Part shown: piece by piece, positions 5,813 to 6,360 of the stretch
How the letters are laid out: each line of letters begins with the position of its first letter
Numbering within the stretch: the first letter of the stretch is position 1
Made by a program: the position numbers and the translations under genes
Origin: Bacteroidales bacterium
GTDB taxonomy: Bacteria; Bacteroidota; Bacteroidia; Bacteroidales; Dysgonomonadaceae
Direction: 5' to 3'
NCBI GenBank assembly: GCA_012728155.1
Contig: JAAYFR010000025.1
Span: forward strand, 1-6,360
Length of the DNA: 6,360 nucleotides
Notes under the pieces: generated by a model
Databases searched by the model: none
Seen by the model: only the letters and a program-made list of their open reading frames with translations
Told to the model about the DNA's origin: nothing

Positions 5813-6360
5813 TTATTTCCTTGTCAGATAACTATTCACAGCATCTTTCACCGATCCGTGGAGCAGGAGTAGGTTCTTGGCCTGTTCGTATGAGAGGCCC
5901 AATTCGTCCACAATCATACGGGTACCTCTATCCACCAGTTTTTGGTTGGTAAGTTGCATATTTACCATTCGGTTTCCTTTTACCCTTCCCAATTTGATCA
6001 TGGTAGTTGTCGTGATCATATTGAGCACCATTTTCTGGGCTGTTCCTGCCTTCATACGGGTACTGCCGGTTACATATTCCGGCCCCACAATAGGTTCAAT
6101 CTTAATCTCCGCTTCCGCGGCAACGGGAGAGTGGGGATTACAGCAGATGGCCGCCGTGAGAATCCCCTTTTCACGAGCACGACGTAACGCTCCTATCACA
6201 TAAGGAGTGGTTCCCGATGCTGCAATACCCACCAATACATCGTTCTGGTTGATCTTATAGGCTGTGAGCTCTTCCCATGCCTTTTCCAGGTTGTCTTCGG
6301 CTGCTTCCACCGGATTACGCAAGGCGACGTCTCCTCCGGCAATCAGACCAATCACATAGG
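5813..6360 (-). CDS. murQ: N-acetylmuramic acid 6-phosphate etherase, C-terminal part
   Basis: The gene enters from the right edge; 182 codons to TAA 5813-5815 are present, about two thirds of the usual 270-300 residue enzyme. MurQ cleaves the lactyl ether of MurNAc 6-phosphate to give GlcNAc 6-phosphate and D-lactate in cytoplasmic peptidoglycan recycling. The fragment shows GLIAGGDVAL and PVEAAED near its start; the Glu of AED aligns with catalytic Glu114 of E. coli MurQ. It then has the SIS-domain sugar-phosphate motif VGIAASGTTPYVIGALRRA, CCNPHSPVAAEAE, and the signature GPEYVTGSTRMKAGTAQK followed by VLNMITT. The other catalytic Glu (Glu83 in E. coli) would lie beyond the window. The C-terminus (LLLHGSVKDAVNSYLTRK) is shorter than in E. 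coli. The GTG at 6353-6355 is internal, because homology continues upstream of it. The secreted hydrolase follows after 54 nt in which I see no promoter or terminator. Confidence 0.96.
   Translation of the reverse strand, partial: YVIGLIAGGDVALRNPVEAAEDNLEKAWEELTAYKINQNDVLVGIAASGTTPYVIGALRRAREKGILTAAICCNPHSPVAAEAEIKIEPIVGPEYVTGSTRMKAGTAQKMVLNMITTTTMIKLGRVKGNRMVNMQLTNQKLVDRGTRMIVDELGLSYEQAKNLLLLHGSVKDAVNSYLTRK

Noticed and set aside
6353..6355. GTG as the start of a short SIS-domain protein
   Set aside because: The frame stays open to the window edge and matches the interior of MurQ, so the gene is cut by the window, not short.
1..6360. CRISPR array, insertion sequence, tRNA or phage signatures
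   Set aside because: I found no regularly spaced repeats, transposase-like protein, cloverleaf-like gene or terminal inverted repeats by reading.

Overview
The window looks like chromosomal DNA of a Bacteroidales bacterium (Bacteroides/Parabacteroides/Dysgonomonas-like; the genus cannot be fixed from this sequence). Three things point there. There is a DUF4302-type lipoprotein, a family typical of Bacteroidetes SusC/SusD-linked loci. Start codons lack clear Shine-Dalgarno sequences. One gap holds a TAnnTTTG-type promoter element, the form used by the Bacteroidetes primary sigma factor.

Layout: two convergent blocks meet at about 1530-1640. On the left, plus strand, are the last 33 codons of an unidentified protein (to 104), possibly the zinc-metallohydrolase lipoprotein that often precedes DUF4302 genes, and then a complete DUF4302 lipoprotein (258-1529). 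These look like the tail of a nutrient-uptake (SusCD-type) gene cluster whose main part lies left of the window. Two adjacent hairpins, one working on both strands, separate the blocks.

On the right, five genes are all on the minus strand. In transcription order they are: the C-terminal two thirds of MurQ (N-acetylmuramic acid 6-phosphate etherase, entering from the right edge), a secreted alpha/beta-hydrolase (BD-FAE/carboxylesterase type), a FemAB-like aminoacyl/acyltransferase, an NfeD-like membrane protein (YuaF type), and a flotillin. The first three have short gaps (54 and 31 nt) and could form one cell-wall-related transcription unit. The nfeD-flotillin pair is 6 nt apart and is probably transcribed from its own promoter at about 3728-3735, just behind a T9/A7 tract that may end the upstream unit.

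Functionally, the right block combines peptidoglycan recycling (MurQ), an exported esterase of unknown substrate, an enzyme of the peptidoglycan-bridge family, and a membrane-microdomain scaffold pair. Each gene belongs to a known family. I see no phage, IS element, CRISPR array, tRNA or rRNA, and no clear sign of a wholly new system. The points most worth following are what the FemAB-like enzyme does in a Gram-negative, and whether the hydrolase acts on cell-wall sugars.
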